Origin: Bacillota bacterium | Lineage (GTDB): Bacteria > Bacillota > Clostridia > Christensenellales > SZUA-584 | Length of the DNA: 53,915 nucleotides | NCBI GenBank assembly: GCA_023461435.1 | Contig: JAEYLC010000039.1 | Location: 1-53,915 of the forward strand | Direction of reading: 5' to 3' | Notes under the pieces: generated by a model | The model's database searches: none | The model's input: the letters and a program-made list of their open reading frames with translations, nothing else | Told to the model about the DNA's origin: nothing | Position numbers and translations under genes: made by a program | Shown: one piece after another, positions 1 through 6,612 of the stretch | Numbering within the stretch: the stretch's first letter is position 1 | Layout of the letters: every line of letters starts with the position of its first letter

Positions 1-514
1 CTGTTTCAAGATTGTAGGCCCAGATGGATATGGTCCTCTCCTCAAACATCAGCTTAAATTGATATGCAACCTCTTGAGGTGTAATCACATCACCGGTAGA
101 AATATCGACTTTAAGTGGTGTCCTCATAGTATCAATCTTCGTTTCAAGGGCTGCACGGATACCGCCGTATTCAGCTTCTTCTAAAATGGAGGCGACGTTC
201 TTAATGGTAAATATAACGCCATCATCTATTGGTACTGATATGATTTTCTTAATAATATCTTGGGCTGTTTCCATGGTTAACGGCAAATTTTTAATAGTTG
301 CATCAATATCCATGGTTGAGCGGGTATCAAGCCCTACCATGGCGGAAACAAGCATGCCGCCTTTTAGAATAAAATTGTCCCTATATTCTGATAGAGAAAT
401 GCGTTCCAGGAATCTCTCCATGATATAGTTGCGGATAATGATTTGGGCTTGTGTGCTATTCCCTTTTGATAAATTGCGTACAAACGCTTTCAGTTGGCGC
501 GCTGTGCGGATCAT
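1..514 (-). CDS. abiEii: AbiEii-type nucleotidyltransferase toxin (3' end beyond window)
   Basis: The minus-strand frame opens with ATG at 514 and is still open at base 1, so only about 171 codons are visible. The N-terminus (MIRTARQLKAFVRNLSKG...) and the nucleotidyltransferase signature KGGMLVSAM...DTRSTMDID (first visible third) are typical of AbiEii/AbiGii/MenT toxins. These transfer nucleotides to RNA acceptors and cause abortive infection or growth arrest (family knowledge). The start codon overlaps the TGA stop of the upstream antitoxin gene in an ATGA, so the two are translationally coupled. The active-site aspartates of the DxD motif (TMDID) are intact. Whether the C-terminal half is intact cannot be seen. 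The pair lies at the end of an element integrated at a tRNA gene. Confidence 0.88.
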   Translation of the reverse strand, partial: MIRTARQLKAFVRNLSKGNSTQAQIIIRNYIMERFLERISLSEYRDNFILKGGMLVSAMVGLDTRSTMDIDATIKNLPLTMETAQDIIKKIISVPIDDGVIFTIKNVASILEEAEYGGIRAALETKIDTMRTPLKVDISTGDVITPQEVAYQFKLMFEERTISIWAYNLET

Positions 515-1107
515 GGTAATAATACCTCCAGATACTGACGCAGGATTCGTTCGACACGAAACATTTTTGCGTATCTCATGAGCAAAGGCAAATTCTTATC
601 TTTTCGTTTTACATACTCCTTCATAGCCGTTTGCAAGTCTTGAATTTCAATATTGCTTCGGCTGCGGATCACATCGCAAATCGTTCGCTCTGCGTTGTAC
701 ACTTTAAGTTCATGGTTATTGGGCGAAAAAATCTTCACAACACCTAATTCATACAGTTCTGGTTTTACTGAATACACTTTAACGCCTTGGGCTTTCAAAT
801 TGTCGTTGTGATATCCATGTTTAACGGTAATAGTAAATTGCAGAGGTTCACGATTAGCCATGTCTAAAATATACAGCGCTGTTTCATGCGAAAAAATAGC
901 TTGAGGAAATCTCGCTTGTAACAGAAACATCTCATCATTCCATGCATCTGTCGCAATGTAGATTCCCTGAGAAGCCTTTTCTAATTTTGTATTACGCACA
1001 TATTCTGAAAAATATGATTTAGAGATGCCTGCGTCAACGGCATCAGTGGTTTTCAAAATACCATTACTAGCTTTAAGCAACGCATCCAACAATTCTTTCT
1101 TACTCAT
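511..1107 (-). CDS. abiEi: AbiEi-type antitoxin / transcriptional autorepressor
   Basis: A 198-aa protein with the AbiEi layout: an N-terminal winged-helix domain (about residues 1-80, MSKKELLDALLKASNG...ISKSYFSEYVRN) and a C-terminal domain (motif FSHETALYILDMANREP, then YNAERTICDVIRSRS). In type IV abortive-infection systems AbiEi represses its own operon through inverted repeats and neutralises AbiEii without stable toxin binding (family knowledge). The gene precedes the toxin gene with a 4-bp ATGA overlap. Its start is supported by GGTGCGG a few bases upstream and by a promoter and palindromic operator directly upstream. Confidence 0.9.
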   Translation of the reverse strand: MSKKELLDALLKASNGILKTTDAVDAGISKSYFSEYVRNTKLEKASQGIYIATDAWNDEMFLLQARFPQAIFSHETALYILDMANREPLQFTITVKHGYHNDNLKAQGVKVYSVKPELYELGVVKIFSPNNHELKVYNAERTICDVIRSRSNIEIQDLQTAMKEYVKRKDKNLPLLMRYAKMFRVERILRQYLEVLLP

Positions 1108-1116
1108 AGCCGCACC

Positions 1117-1161
1117 TTACTTTCACACGCAAATTATAAATTATTTAAGTGTGAAAGTAAA
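1117..1161 (-). promoter_or_regulatory. AbiE promoter with flanking 12-bp inverted-repeat operator
   Basis: TTACTTTCACAC (1117-1128) and GTGTGAAAGTAA (1149-1160) are perfect reverse complements separated by 20 bp. Between and across them on the minus strand lie a -35-like TTTACT (1161-1156) and a perfect -10 TATAAT (1138-1133), spaced 17 bp. One repeat arm overlaps the -35 and the other sits just downstream of the -10, which is where a repressor would block initiation. By analogy with AbiE systems this is the AbiEi binding site. The repeat is seen directly; the regulator assignment is inferred. Confidence 0.8.
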
Positions 1162-1454
1162 GTTCGGATTCAGCCTTTAATTGTTTAATACCTTATAAGA
1201 CAAAGATGCCACCTTTTTGGCAGCATCTTAGCGGATTTCGAATTGACACCCTTGCAAATTAGCTGGACTTGTGATCGGACTTTTTTCGCGATTCTGCTAA
1301 TAATCTGCTAATACGAGCCTAAAAAACGGGGTAAAACAGGGCAATATTGCACAATACCAGATAACAAACGAATCGCGAGAAAACCCAGTATTCATGCGGG
1401 TTTCAGGGCATTTCAGGGTATCCTGCAACACCCCAAAACAATCGTCAGCCGATC
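1162..1454. other. Non-coding end of an integrated element, with short repeats
   Basis: No convincing gene. Visible structure: a hairpin AGATGCC...GGCAGCATCT (about 1204-1228); tandem TCTGCTAATA copies (1293-1313); an inverted pair TTCGCGATT (1285-1293) / AATCGCGA (1371-1378); and tandem TTTCAGGGCA/TTTCAGGGTA (1401-1420). Such repeats next to a tRNA attachment site are common as recombinase arm-binding sites (inference). No integrase gene is visible on this side, so the integrase would be at the opposite end of the element, outside the window. Confidence 0.45.
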
Positions 1455-1499
1455 CTCCTAAGCGACAGGCCGCGCGTTCGAGTCGCGCCGGGAACGCCA
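1455..1499 (+). repeat. 3' fragment of tRNA-Arg(CCT): attachment site left by integration
   Basis: The sequence folds as the 3' part of a tRNA. It has an anticodon loop CTCCTAA with anticodon CCT (1457-1459), a 3' anticodon strand GCGAC, a 5-nt variable loop, a T arm with stem GCGCG/CGCGC and loop TTCGAGT, an acceptor strand CGGGAAC, a discriminator G, and CCA. No D arm and no GTTCCCG 5' acceptor strand occur upstream, and the bases before the anticodon loop do not pair with GCGAC. Homology therefore starts at the anticodon loop, the usual crossover point of tyrosine integrases. The intact tRNA should lie at the other end of the element, left of the window. Confidence 0.82.
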
Positions 1500-1500
1500 G

Positions 1501-1536
1501 AAACCCCGATAAATAGCCACTTTCGGGGTTTTTTAT
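1501..1536 (+). terminator. Rho-independent terminator of the original tRNA-Arg gene
   Basis: AAACCCCGA (1501-1509) pairs with TCGGGGTTT (1523-1531), followed by a T-run. It starts 2 bp after the CCA of the tRNA fragment, so it is probably the native tRNA terminator and marks the start of host chromosome. Confidence 0.8.
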
Positions 1537-1833
1537 TACCCAAAAATGTGCGCGATTTTTTACTACACAAAAGTAATAACAGCCTATCTTTCGAGGCCAT
1601 TTTTTCAGGTCTAAATACGAGAGGAAGAATCAGAATTCAAACGAAGTGTACTACATTTTACTACACATTTTATAACTCTCTATTATTTTATAGATATTAT
1701 GATACATAATAGACCAAAAATTAGTGTCCTCGAACATGCATCATACACATATATTCATTATTTATACATTTTTGAATGAACAAGAATAAGACATTTTTTT
1801 TATAGGAGGAAAATGAATCTATGGAAAGGTTAA
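1537..1833. other. AT-rich intergenic region with TACTACA repeats
   Basis: No gene seen. The motif TACTACA(CA) occurs near 1560, 1650 and 1660, with AT-rich DNA between. Upstream of the next gene, an AGGAGG (1804-1809) is followed by two very short frames, starting at ATG 1813 (6 codons) and ATG 1821 (13 codons), before the long frame begins at 1834. Confidence 0.4.
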
Positions 1834-2199
1834 ATGAAAACGAACTCCACTGCTTTGATTGAGAAAAATATGATCGATGAAGCCGGAACAGTAAACGCTT
1901 TTAAAGTTAACATTATTTCTGGTGCGCATACTTGGCCGCTTTTGAGTGAGGTATGGAATCTATATCAAAATGAAGTAATGCAAATGGAAGAATTGCAGGT
2001 CTTCTTAAATGCTGTTTATGAGCAGGGGCAATATGATATTCTGATCGGTATACTTAAAGTTCTGTATAGCTGCTGCGGGCTGCTGATTCCCGACGACTTA
2101 CAGATGATCTTCGATTGCGAGGAGGAAGAACTGAAGGAAGTCTATCTATATGAGTTTTTGGAGGACTTTCAGGATATTATGTATGACCTTAAAGGCTGA
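1834..2199 (+). CDS. Unknown acidic 121-aa protein
   Basis: Not recognised. The C-terminal half is strongly acidic and probably helical (LQMIFDCEEEELKEVYLYEFLEDFQD), with a hydrophobic stretch around residues 65-85 (ILIGILKVLYSCCGLLIP). A GGAAAGG sits just upstream of ATG 1834, but the best ribosome binding site (AGGAGG, 1804-1809) is placed for ATG 1821, which opens a 13-codon frame overlapping this start. Either that frame is a coupled leader peptide, or a frameshift has separated the native N-terminus (MERLNENELH...) from the rest. A lipoprotein gene follows 84 bp after the stop. Confidence 0.5.
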   Translation: MKTNSTALIEKNMIDEAGTVNAFKVNIISGAHTWPLLSEVWNLYQNEVMQMEELQVFLNAVYEQGQYDILIGILKVLYSCCGLLIPDDLQMIFDCEEEELKEVYLYEFLEDFQDIMYDLKG

Positions 2200-2283
2200 G
2201 ACTCTATCAGATTAACCCGCATTCGCGAAATTTACATGATCTTATATGGAAAACACAAATCACATTTTTTAAGGAGAAAGAAA

Positions 2284-3003
2284 ATGAAAAAAGGTTTATG
2301 TCTCGTTGCTATTCTTGTGTTATTGCTCTCGGCGGCTTGCACTGCAAAGGTTGAACCGGCACCTGCTCCGAGCTTTAACACAGCCCCAGTAGCTACTCCG
2401 AGCACTCATTCAGCCCCAGTTACACCGGATCGTACGCAATCTCAAATCACAACTAATGGTTCCAGTAATTCCGATACTCGATATGCGGAATTAATTCCAG
2501 ATCCTAAATCGGTTTTTATGAATGGCAACATTAGCATTACTGATGGTGATGGTGGAAAGGCTTACATATTTGAGGTTACCGGGTATGCCGATGGTGAATA
2601 TGAGTCGTATATATCAGAATGTAAAGAGATGGGCTTTGACGACGTTTCTTATGAGACAGGTGATGAGTTTGGCGCATATACTCGCGACGGTGAATACTGG
2701 GTTGAAGTTATCTTGGACAGCACAAAAAATACAATTCATCTGATCTGCCAGGTAAAAAGAAATAAAGTTTATAATAGGATTGAGTCTTACTTAGACTCTT
2801 CCTTTTCTGCTTGTTTGTTGAACATCGCTTTGATTTTTTGCCACACTCCTGCGCCAATCATTTCATCGGCTGTTTTTAGAATAGACTTAATTACTTCTAA
2901 AATATTCTTTTCTCCGGTCCAGTATTTTTCAACAATTTCAGGGTTAGTGTTATTAATGATACTATTTAAAACAAAAGCAGCTATGCCCACATCATCAATG
3001 TAG
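2284..3003 (+). CDS. Putative lipoprotein with frame running into the antisense of the next gene
   Basis: The start at 2284 is chosen because it has AAGGAGAAAG just upstream and begins a clear lipoprotein signal (MKKGLCLVAILVLLLSAAC, lipobox SAAC). A Pro/Ala/Thr/Ser-rich linker follows (to about residue 60), then a small domain of unknown function (VFMNGNISITDGDGG ... YWVEVILDSTKNTIHLIC). The natural domain seems to end near codon 160 (about 2765). The frame then continues about 80 codons through the antisense strand of the YkvA gene and stops at 3003. The tail is probably a lost stop codon rather than a functional domain. The mature protein would be anchored outside the membrane. Confidence 0.6.
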   Translation: MKKGLCLVAILVLLLSAACTAKVEPAPAPSFNTAPVATPSTHSAPVTPDRTQSQITTNGSSNSDTRYAELIPDPKSVFMNGNISITDGDGGKAYIFEVTGYADGEYESYISECKEMGFDDVSYETGDEFGAYTRDGEYWVEVILDSTKNTIHLICQVKRNKVYNRIESYLDSSFSACLLNIALIFCHTPAPIISSAVFRIDLITSKIFFSPVQYFSTISGLVLLMILFKTKAAMPTSSM

Positions 3004-3296
3004 CCAACCGGGAGTAAAACGTCCGGTATAAGGTCTACCGGCGATACAAAGTATGCTATGGCTACTGCGAGCTTTGCCTTATCCGCAACAGACACGTCTT
3101 TATCAAAGGTTAGTCTGCAAAGCAAATGGAACAGATCAGGTGCTATTAAAAGGTATTCTGCGAATTTATATTTCTTTCCCCCATCTGTATTTAGATAATC
3201 ACTTATTTTTCTTCGTAGGCTTTGGTAAAAGTCGTCTTTTACTTCGTGCATAATTGTAATTTCATTAGTTTTTGAGTCCATTTTTGGTGCCCCCAT
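2787..3296 (-). CDS. YkvA family (DUF1232) small protein
   Basis: Up to 169 aa. The diagnostic DUF1232 motif is intact: YFVSPVDLIPDVLLPVGYID (about residues 83-102), within a helical domain AVAIAYFVSPVDLIPD. Function is unknown in the family; YkvA-type proteins are often membrane-associated. Two starts are possible: 3296 (used here) or the internal ATG at 3281, which has GGGGGC 7-8 bp upstream and may be the better one. The last ~217 bp overlap, tail to tail, the extended frame of the lipoprotein gene. Confidence 0.82.
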   Translation of the reverse strand: MGAPKMDSKTNEITIMHEVKDDFYQSLRRKISDYLNTDGGKKYKFAEYLLIAPDLFHLLCRLTFDKDVSVADKAKLAVAIAYFVSPVDLIPDVLLPVGYIDDVGIAAFVLNSIINNTNPEIVEKYWTGEKNILEVIKSILKTADEMIGAGVWQKIKAMFNKQAEKEESK

Positions 3297-3311
3297 TAAT
3301 CGGGTTTTATA

Positions 3312-3346
3312 ACCTGCTTAGATATTGTAGCGGGTTTTTGTTTTTA
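3312..3346 (+). terminator. Plus-strand terminator upstream of the YkvA gene
   Basis: ACCTGCT (3312-3318) pairs with AGCGGGT (3329-3335, one T-G wobble), followed by TTTTGTTTTT. It reads in the direction of the lipoprotein gene. A transcript from 2284 would therefore run antisense through the whole YkvA gene before stopping here. Confidence 0.55.
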
Positions 3347-3480
3347 TAATAATAGCTGACTGTAAACACGCTGTTATCGTTTTATAACTTTACTCAAAAA
3401 TAACACATTTCGACAGAAATTACATCAATTATTTGTAACCCATAAAACACAATAAATAAGCATATTGAGGAGGAATAAAA

Positions 3481-3590
3481 ATGTCAAAAATCATCGCCCT
3501 CGCCAACCAAAAAGGTGGCGTGGGCAAAACAACCACAGCTGTCAATCTCGGCATCGGCTTAGCACGACAAGGTAAAAAGGTGCTGCTGGG
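3481..3590 (+). pseudogene. 5' fragment of a parA/soj-type ATPase gene
   Basis: A strong ribosome binding site (GAGGAGGAAT) and ATG 3481 start a perfect ParA N-terminus: MSKIIALANQKGGVGKTTTA with the deviant Walker A KGGVGKTT, running to ...KKVLL. At about 3585-3590 the homology stops, exactly where VDADxQ should follow. The frame then continues 31 codons of unrelated sequence (which is antisense to the next minus-strand gene) to a stop at 3684. This is a rearrangement junction and leaves no functional ATPase. Confidence 0.82.
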
Positions 3591-3719
3591 ACAGTTCCTA
3601 AGCAGGAGCGGAATAGGGAATTTGCAAAGGGGCTTTGTTGAATTTGAAGTTGGATTGAAGCCTAATGCAGTACTTATTTCCTGACCGTATTCGTCTAAAA
3701 AATCTACCTCACGCGCCAT
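3591..3719 (-). pseudogene. 5' fragment of an unknown gene, cut at the parA junction
   Basis: The frame starts with ATG 3719 (MAREVDFLDEYGQEISTALG...) and runs about 43 codons before reaching the parA junction. Beyond it, only antisense parA sequence is read. The start overlaps the TAA of the upstream minus-strand gene by one base (TAATG), so the two were once a coupled pair. Product not recognised. Confidence 0.5.
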
Positions 3720-4045
3720 TAGAATTCACCTCCATCATGAAAGTGATATTTATTGTCCTCAATATAAATCTTCTTTCTTGAGCCCTCTCGCCGGTTGGCG
3801 ATTAATATCTCTCCATTTCCATAATCTCTGGCAGCGGCGGTTGCGGATAAGGCCTGAGTAAATTGGGAGATAGCCTGCTCGTATTGCCCCGAAAGTAGAC
3901 TGGTGGGATATCCGTTTTTTATACTTATGAGACCGCGCAATAGAGTTACGTCTATTTCGAGCCTTGGAGAAGCATCGTCCCTTTTTAACTTCACAACAAA
4001 GATGTATTCATCACTGGTTTGATTATATGGGTTCAGTGACAGCAC
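3719..4045 (-). pseudogene. Unknown protein, probably lacking its true 5' end
   Basis: 108 aa from a GTG at 4045 (VLSLNPYNQTSDEYIFVV...). The body looks like a real protein (LEIDVTLLRGLISIKNGYPT...), but no ribosome binding site precedes the GTG. The frame is open upstream into the 3' end of the FGGY kinase gene, so the 5' part seems lost at a junction near 4050. Together with the two fragments to the left this is a scar of some 470-570 bp of foreign DNA. Family not recognised. Confidence 0.45.
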
Positions 4046-4056
4046 AAATGTATATG

Positions 4057-5484
4057 TTAATAGAACGATATCATTTCTTCTAAGAATTTAAAATATCGCT
4101 CAGATAAGGAACGATATCTTTCTGTTTTCTCCGGATTAGGTGTTATTTTTTTTATATATGCGTTGGATGAAACGAATGAGCAGCCTTCGCACATTTTTGC
4201 CAGAATAGCGCACCCCCGTGTTGAAGCTTCAAGCACTTCGGGTACAAACACAGGCATGCCCAGTACATCTGACTTGATCTGTAGCCATGGTTCACTGTTT
4301 GCGCCGCCGCCAATCGCAATGAATTTTTTTGTGAGGCAACCAGCTTGCCCGCAGATATCGAGGACTTTTTTTATCGTATAGCTGTTTGATTCCATAATAG
4401 CTCTTGCAAAATGGCCTGCGTGATGATTGGATGTAAGGCCACATACCGTACCTTTGATATCCGGATACCAATATGGTGTGCGTTCGCCGGTGAAAGATGG
4501 AATGATCATAAGGCCTTCGCTACCGGGTGGAATAGCGGCGGATAATATATTAAGCTCGGAAAGACTTTTTGAATTATCGAGTAACGATTCGGATAACCAT
4601 TTTAACGCGCCGCCACTTACGCCCAAAGGGCCGCCGATTAGCCATAGGTCGGGAAGAAGGTGATTGTTTACGACAACGCTCTGAGTGTTGTCCGTAACTT
4701 TATGCTTCGAAGTCACGAAAATGACATCCGTTGTTCCCATTGTGCTGACAGCGGTTCCATCTTCAATACCGTCGGCTCCTAATAAGCCTACCGACCCGTC
4801 TGGTCCGCTAACGCATACGGGAATACCTTGAGGCAGACCGGTTTGATTGGCCACATCTTCAAGAATAACCCCAACCTGTTCGTAGGATGCTTTTAAGTGA
4901 GGAAGTTTGCTTTGGTCTATATCCAGTATCTTAATGAGTTCCGTGTCGTAGTCTTTTTTGTTGATGTTGTATACAGCTGAATAACACGCGCTTGTGTAGT
5001 CGATGCATGCAGCGCCGGTTAGCCTCAAATTTATATAGTCCTTTAAAGTGAAAAAGAACTTTGTAGCTTCATAAGCCTCAGGTGAATTCAACTTTAAGTA
5101 TTTCAGCTTAAATCCGCCAAGCTCCGGGCTGGTTCGTCGGCCTGTTTTTTCATAAAACAAGTGACTGTCGATGGCTTCTGAAAACATTCCGGCCAGCTCT
5201 TTTTTTTGGTCCATCCATGTGAACACGGGCGAAACAGGGACTGCGTTCATATCGACAGCAACCCAACCCACCAAGGATGTAACGCCGACAACACAAATGT
5301 TCTGCGCTTTACATGTAATTTTTTTTATCAACTCTTTAACCGTATCCCATTCGTGTTCTGCCGATAATGTCACGGCAGCGGTCCTATATTGTTGTTGGAT
5401 TTCCACCGGAATAAGATTTTCGTTAAGCAAGGTCGCCCGAATTGAACCCGAACCAATATCAATAACCAGATAGTGTTTATCCAT
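4057..5484 (-). CDS. FGGY-family carbohydrate kinase
   Basis: 475 aa, the usual length for xylulokinase/gluconokinase-like FGGY kinases. The N-terminal FGGY domain begins YLVIDIGSGSIRATLL (phosphate loop DIGSGSIR). The catalytic region is VSGPDGSVGLLGADG (Asp near residue 230). The C-terminal actin-like domain has GERTPYWYPDIKG and IAIGGGANS. The family phosphorylates sugars or polyols with ATP; the substrate cannot be read from sequence. It follows the GntR regulator gene by 19 bp on the same transcript and is divergent from the CoA-transferase/butyrate operon. It therefore probably activates the substrate brought in by the ABC importer encoded there (inference). The stop is close to the rearrangement scar, but the C-terminus looks complete. 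Confidence 0.88.
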   Translation of the reverse strand: MDKHYLVIDIGSGSIRATLLNENLIPVEIQQQYRTAAVTLSAEHEWDTVKELIKKITCKAQNICVVGVTSLVGWVAVDMNAVPVSPVFTWMDQKKELAGMFSEAIDSHLFYEKTGRRTSPELGGFKLKYLKLNSPEAYEATKFFFTLKDYINLRLTGAACIDYTSACYSAVYNINKKDYDTELIKILDIDQSKLPHLKASYEQVGVILEDVANQTGLPQGIPVCVSGPDGSVGLLGADGIEDGTAVSTMGTTDVIFVTSKHKVTDNTQSVVVNNHLLPDLWLIGGPLGVSGGALKWLSESLLDNSKSLSELNILSAAIPPGSEGLMIIPSFTGERTPYWYPDIKGTVCGLTSNHHAGHFARAIMESNSYTIKKVLDICGQAGCLTKKFIAIGGGANSEPWLQIKSDVLGMPVFVPEVLEASTRGCAILAKMCEGCSFVSSNAYIKKITPNPEKTERYRSLSERYFKFLEEMISFY

Positions 5485-5503
5485 TATTTGCTCCCCATTG
5501 TTT

Positions 5504-6232
5504 TCATCTATATAATTTTATTGAGTATTTATACCAAGGGGCATAGTAATTTTCGTTGTATTCTATAATATCGCCGTTAGACAGATAAGTTGTCCGGCAC
5601 ATGCGCAGCAAGCTTTCATTGCCATTTAAGCCAAGCATAGCGACTTGACGCATTGAAGGCGCAATGGCGTCAATGATTTGGTCAGCATGAGAGATCTTTA
5701 ATCCGTAATCGTCCTCTAAAATTGAATAGAATGATTTGTTTTCCAAATCCTTGGGATTGAGGCTTATGCAATATTTTGTACGAATATAAAGTAATTGTTC
5801 GGACAGTGGTTTCTCATCCGCAAAACGAATACGGTTGACATACATAATGTCTTCTTGGCCCGACAAATGCATTTTTTCAGCAATAAATGCATTTGATAAT
5901 AATCGCTTTTCGGCAATAATTTCCGATCTTGTAGAAATGTTGAGCTTGTGAAGTTCTTCATGAAGCCCTGTCAACGTTGATAAACTCCTGTCAATCTTTT
6001 TCGCCTTGACTGTAGGAGATGTTCCTTTGATTCTCTCAATAATATTTGCGCTGATGAGGCTCTCAATAGCTTTGCGAATCGTTGCGCGGCTCACATTGTA
6101 TTTTTCACAATACCAACTCTCCGGCGGTATTTTGTCTCCCTCTGAGAGTGCTCCGCTGATGATTTGACTTTTTATTTCATTTGCTATTTGAAAATAAAGC
6201 GGTGTCGGATTTTGTTTATCAATATTGTTCAT
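5504..6232 (-). CDS. GntR/HutC-family transcriptional regulator
   Basis: 242 aa. The N-terminal GntR winged helix (LYFQIANEIKSQIISGALSEGDKIPPESWYCEKYNVSRATIRKAIESL) is followed by a UTRA effector-binding domain (about residues 85-240, including YVNRIRFADEKPLSEQ and the end NYYAPWYKYSIKLYR). HutC-type regulators are usually repressors released by a small metabolite, often a phosphorylated sugar. The gene lies upstream of the FGGY kinase and divergent from the catabolic operon. Candidate operators (TGTATAAA half-sites) lie in the shared intergenic region, one of them inside its own promoter spacer, which suggests autoregulation. Confidence 0.9.
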   Translation of the reverse strand: MNNIDKQNPTPLYFQIANEIKSQIISGALSEGDKIPPESWYCEKYNVSRATIRKAIESLISANIIERIKGTSPTVKAKKIDRSLSTLTGLHEELHKLNISTRSEIIAEKRLLSNAFIAEKMHLSGQEDIMYVNRIRFADEKPLSEQLLYIRTKYCISLNPKDLENKSFYSILEDDYGLKISHADQIIDAIAPSMRQVAMLGLNGNESLLRMCRTTYLSNGDIIEYNENYYAPWYKYSIKLYR

Positions 6233-6266
6233 TATTATACTATCCCCTTAAATACAATACAAACAA

Positions 6267-6295
6267 ATTGTAACATGATTGTATAAACAAATCAA
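6267..6295 (-). promoter_or_regulatory. Promoter of the GntR-kinase unit with embedded operator
   Basis: On the minus strand: -35 TTGATT (6295-6290), 17-bp spacer, -10 TACAAT (6272-6267). The spacer contains TGTTTATACA (plus strand TGTATAAACA, 6280-6289), the same half-site found further into the intergenic region. Binding there would block the promoter, consistent with autorepression by the GntR protein. Promoter seen directly; regulator assignment inferred. Confidence 0.6.
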
Positions 6296-6358
6296 TAAAA
6301 ATTATTATACATTAACAATAGAAACGGACAGTCGCCCTTAAAGAGCAAACAATATTTG

Positions 6359-6437
6359 TGTATAAACGCCTGCTGTATCAATTTAAGCTCGTTTTATACA
6401 TTAAGGCTGTCAGTGAGGTTATGCATGATATGCATAA
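6359..6437. promoter_or_regulatory. Candidate operators between the divergent units
   Basis: TGTATAAACG (6359-6368) faces CGTTTTATACA (6390-6400) as an inverted pair; the same half-site is at 6280-6289 and in reverse near 6305-6311. Separately, TTATGCAT-GAT-ATGCATAA (6419-6437) is a perfect 8-bp inverted repeat. The first motif fits a GntR/HutC operator. The second has a different sequence and may bind another regulator. Confidence 0.5.
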
Positions 6438-6487
6438 TAATGGTACAAAACTGGTGAAATTGAGTGAAAAATTGTCGAAAAAGCGTA

Positions 6488-6516
6488 TTGACAAAGATGT
6501 AATGTAATGATATTAT
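6488..6516 (+). promoter_or_regulatory. Promoter of the catabolic operon
   Basis: A consensus TTGACA (6488-6493), exactly 17 bp, then TATTAT (6511-6516), about 96 bp before the first gene of the operon. The operator candidates lie 50-130 bp upstream of it. Confidence 0.72.
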
Positions 6517-6612
6517 GCGCAAGAAAGGACAATAACAATACAATTAATTAAAATGTGTTGTCAGTAATTTATTCTATATGAATGTGGCTTATGCTTTAGC
6601 AAGGAGGACGGA

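Noticed and set aside
1455..1499. Functional complete tRNA-Arg gene
   Set aside because: The 5' acceptor strand, D arm and 5' anticodon strand are missing.
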